A DNA stretch of 8,340 bases from Sedimentisphaerales bacterium. Lineage in GTDB: Bacteria; Planctomycetota; Phycisphaerae; Sedimentisphaerales; Anaerobacaceae. The translations under genes were made by a program, and so were the position numbers. The notes beneath the pieces were generated by a model. The model saw only the letters and a program-made list of their open reading frames with translations. It was not told the DNA's origin and did not search any database. Positions 6,378 to 8,340 of the stretch are shown here, in pieces. Each line of letters opens with the position of its first letter. The first letter of the stretch is position 1. The stretch covers positions 1 to 8,340 of the forward strand of contig JAFGTU010000247.1 in assembly GCA_016933985.1 (NCBI GenBank), read 5' to 3'.

Positions 6378-7823
6378 CTAAGTCTTCCTGCCCTTACCGG
6401 GTTTGGGGTCTGCATCTGTTTGAGGCCCGGCGTCCTGGGCGTCGGCTGTTATTTGGGCTGAGCCGGTGGTTTCGTCTTCCATGGCATTGATCTTTTTTAG
6501 AATATCGGCGAGGTCCATGCCCGTTGCGGCCTTCATTTGCTCCATGAACTTAACGAGGCCGGCAGGTACGGCTGTAAGCATCCGGTTCACGGCCGTATCG
6601 CCATCGCCGCCGCTATCGATTGCGATTACCTTATCGAATTTGATCTCGCCGAGCGCGTCTGCGCCCCTGCCGGCGACCTCTTTGATTGCTTCGAGGGCCA
6701 GATTGAGCTGGGCGGCCTTGCCGTAGGTGTTCCAAGCCTCTGCTTTCTTGCGGAGGCCCTCGGCCTCGGCTTCGAGTTTCAATTGGATACCCTTGGCCTC
6801 GGCCTCGGCCCTTTTCAGAATGGCGGCGGCATCGCCTTCGGCCTTGAGGATGACGGCCTGTCGGTCGGCCTCGGCGGGGATTACTCTGTCGGCCCTGTAC
6901 TTCTGCTCTTCGGCCTCGGCTCTTGCGGACTCGACCTTTTCTCTTGCCTTTTGCTGCTCCTCGAGGACCTTCTGCTCTTCGATGACCACTGCTTGCCTGG
7001 CTTGGGCCTCAGAAAGGGGTCCCTGCTGCTCGGCCTTTTTTGTGGCAGCAAGTGTCTGGCCGACATAATCCTGCTTTGCAACGTCGCGGTCCTTCTCGGC
7101 TTCTGCGATCTGCCTTTCCTGCTCGGCTCTTACGACCTCGCCTTCCCTGCGGGCGGTCTCGGAGCGTTTCATCGCATCTCTTTTGGCCTCTGCCTCGCCG
7201 ATCTCGGCATCCCTGATGACCTCAGCGGTCCTCTTTCTGCCGAGGGCTTCGAGGTAGCCTCTTTCGTCGCGGATGTCCTGGATGTTGATGATGTCGATAA
7301 TCACGCCGATCTTTGCGAGCTCTTCGCCGGACTGCTCGAGGACCTTGTTGACGAACATGTCTCTCTGCTGGTAGAGCTGCTCGACGGTCATAACGCCGAT
7401 GATGTCACGAAGCTGGCCTTCGAGGGTCTCCTTGATGATCTGCATGATCTGGTGGTCGGTGGTACCGAGGAATCTCTCGACGGCCTTTGCAAGCATCTCC
7501 TGCTCGCTGGAGATTTTGACGTTTGCGACGGCCTCGATGGTTACGGGGACGCCTTCGGCGGAATAGGCAGCCTCAACCCTGACGTCGGGAAGGTTCATCG
7601 TCTTGAGGGATATCCTGTTGACCACCTCAAGGACGGGGATTCTGAATTTTGCCCCGCCGACAATGGCAACCCATCCTCGCTTTGTGTCTTTGTGCCTTCT
7701 GCCGGTGAATACGAGGGCTTCGTGCGGCTCGGCCTTTATGTAGTTGGCGGCGAAAATCATAATACCGGAAATCACGCCGATAAACGCTACGACGATAACG
7801 ATAATCAAACCCATATTTTCCAT
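6378..7823 (-). CDS. Flotillin-family SPFH-domain membrane protein
   Basis: The 481-residue product is about the usual flotillin length. It has one N-terminal membrane helix (about 5-27), then an SPFH/band-7 domain (about 29-200, with EALVFTGRR, RIPVLEVVNRISLKTM and GVPVTIEAVANVKIS). A long Ala/Glu/Lys/Arg-rich coiled coil follows (about 195-365, with repeated AEAEAKG-like segments), then the conserved flotillin C-terminal region (366-445). The tail is hydrophilic, rich in Asp, Pro and Lys. Flotillins such as YuaG/FloT and YqiK oligomerise at the cytoplasmic membrane and organise functional membrane microdomains. The start is supported by AAAGGGAG (7836-7829) 5 nt before the ATG; an in-frame ATG three codons later fits less well. 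It lies 56 nt downstream of an NfeD-like gene with no terminator between, so the two are probably one operon whose promoter lies beyond the right edge. Confidence 0.92.
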   Translation of the reverse strand: MENMGLIIVIVVAFIGVISGIMIFAANYIKAEPHEALVFTGRRHKDTKRGWVAIVGGAKFRIPVLEVVNRISLKTMNLPDVRVEAAYSAEGVPVTIEAVANVKISSEQEMLAKAVERFLGTTDHQIMQIIKETLEGQLRDIIGVMTVEQLYQQRDMFVNKVLEQSGEELAKIGVIIDIINIQDIRDERGYLEALGRKRTAEVIRDAEIGEAEAKRDAMKRSETARREGEVVRAEQERQIAEAEKDRDVAKQDYVGQTLAATKKAEQQGPLSEAQARQAVVIEEQKVLEEQQKAREKVESARAEAEEQKYRADRVIPAEADRQAVILKAEGDAAAILKRAEAEAKGIQLKLEAEAEGLRKKAEAWNTYGKAAQLNLALEAIKEVAGRGADALGEIKFDKVIAIDSGGDGDTAVNRMLTAVPAGLVKFMEQMKAATGMDLADILKKINAMEDETTGSAQITADAQDAGPQTDADPKPGKGRKT

Positions 7824-7879
7824 GACTTCTCCCTTTCTCTGATTCTCGAATTATCTGTTAGAAAAGCTTCAACTCCATT

Positions 7880-8340
7880 TCACTCGACTACGGCGGTCCC
7901 GCCGGTAACGGATTTTATCTTTACGGTTTGTCCCCTGCCGTACTCCTTGTCGGGGTCTTTCGCTCTGGCGCTAAAATACGCGCTTCGGCCCGTTTCCTTG
8001 TCGGTGGCCTCGATCTCGCCCGTGCCCCCGCCTTTCGGAATCGGGACCGTCACCCTGCCCTCCTTGCCCACAAAGGTATGCGCCCTGAGCTGGCTGTTGG
8101 ACTGCTGGCTGTAGAGCAAACCCAGCAGTCTATAGCCTATATACCAGACAACCAACCCACCGGCCATCGCCCAAAAAACATGATATACGGGCCACTTGAA
8201 GTGGGCCGCCATGAAGCCGCAGAGGCCAAAGCCGATCAGGAAGAACATTATCAGCTTGAGGCTCAACTTGCCGGGTCCGCCGAACTCGCCCGCATCCACG
8301 TCCACGTCAACGTCGGCATCGACGTTAAGGTCGGCATCCA
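7880..8340 (-). CDS. NfeD/YuaF/YqiJ-like OB-fold membrane protein, N-terminus cut by window edge
   Basis: 152 complete codons are visible and the frame stays open to the edge. A GTG at 8305 could be called as a start, but it sits inside an Asp-rich run and has no ribosome binding site, so the true start probably lies at or beyond 8340. Visible parts in order are an acidic alternating segment (DADLNVDADVDVDVDA), two hydrophobic helices (about visible residues 27-46 and 51-75), and a soluble C-terminal domain (88-152). That domain begins FVGKEGRVTVPIPKGGGTGEI and ends GQTVKIKSVTGGTAVVE, the strand pattern of the NfeD-type OB fold. YuaF and YqiJ proteins of this class are encoded beside flotillins and act with them in the membrane. 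Such proteins often have an Asp/His-rich linker after a first helix, which would be the missing part here (known from memory). Confidence 0.82.
   Translation of the reverse strand, partial: DADLNVDADVDVDVDAGEFGGPGKLSLKLIMFFLIGFGLCGFMAAHFKWPVYHVFWAMAGGLVVWYIGYRLLGLLYSQQSNSQLRAHTFVGKEGRVTVPIPKGGGTGEIEATDKETGRSAYFSARAKDPDKEYGRGQTVKIKSVTGGTAVVE

Noticed and set aside
6537..8114. 525-codon plus-strand frame opposite the flotillin
   Set aside because: It is the antisense of the Ala/Glu-rich coiled coil, giving Leu/Gly/Asp-rich low-complexity sequence; it also crosses the flotillin/NfeD boundary and has no ribosome binding site.

Overview
The window looks like chromosomal DNA from a planctomycete-like bacterium, possibly of the Phycisphaerae or Sedimentisphaerales. 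This is inference from gene content and style. It has a Tat-exported xylose-isomerase-like TIM-barrel protein, a secreted PQQ-type beta-propeller with a DWPNWRGP N-terminus, and a flotillin beside an NfeD-like protein. Its A/C-rich intergenic DNA with CAAACCCAAT and ACGCAAT repeats resembles, from memory only, spacer DNA in planctomycete genomes. No rRNA, tRNA, CRISPR array, transposase or phage gene was seen.

Layout. Bases 1-687 hold no convincing complete gene. They contain two small hairpins, a very good sigma70-type promoter (149-177, extended -10) and a repeat-rich leader of about 500 nt. Bases 688-3424 are a compact plus-strand cluster: a Tat-exported sugar phosphate isomerase/epimerase-like protein, an MFS transporter 80 nt later, and a small LapA-domain membrane protein overlapping the transporter by ATGA. 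A minus-strand gene for a secreted BamB/PQQ-like propeller (3542-4858) converges on this cluster. It has its own ribosome binding site and a good promoter at 4988-5016. An orphan plus-strand gene (5294-6097) follows, encoding a single-pass membrane protein with lower G+C than its neighbours and gene-less DNA on both sides. The right end is a minus-strand pair: an NfeD/YuaF/YqiJ-like protein cut by the window edge (7880-8340), then a flotillin-family SPFH protein (6378-7823).

How the genes may work together. The isomerase-MFS-LapA cluster reads like a carbohydrate-handling unit, with an exported enzyme and a permease, but no substrate can be named. The NfeD-like/flotillin pair matches the known yuaF-yuaG and yqiJ-yqiK arrangement, in which the OB-fold membrane protein partners the flotillin in membrane microdomain organisation. 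The propeller gene and the orphan membrane protein appear to be independent units. I see no clear new multi-gene system. The least explained items are the orphan membrane protein and the promoter plus long repeat-filled leader at the left end.
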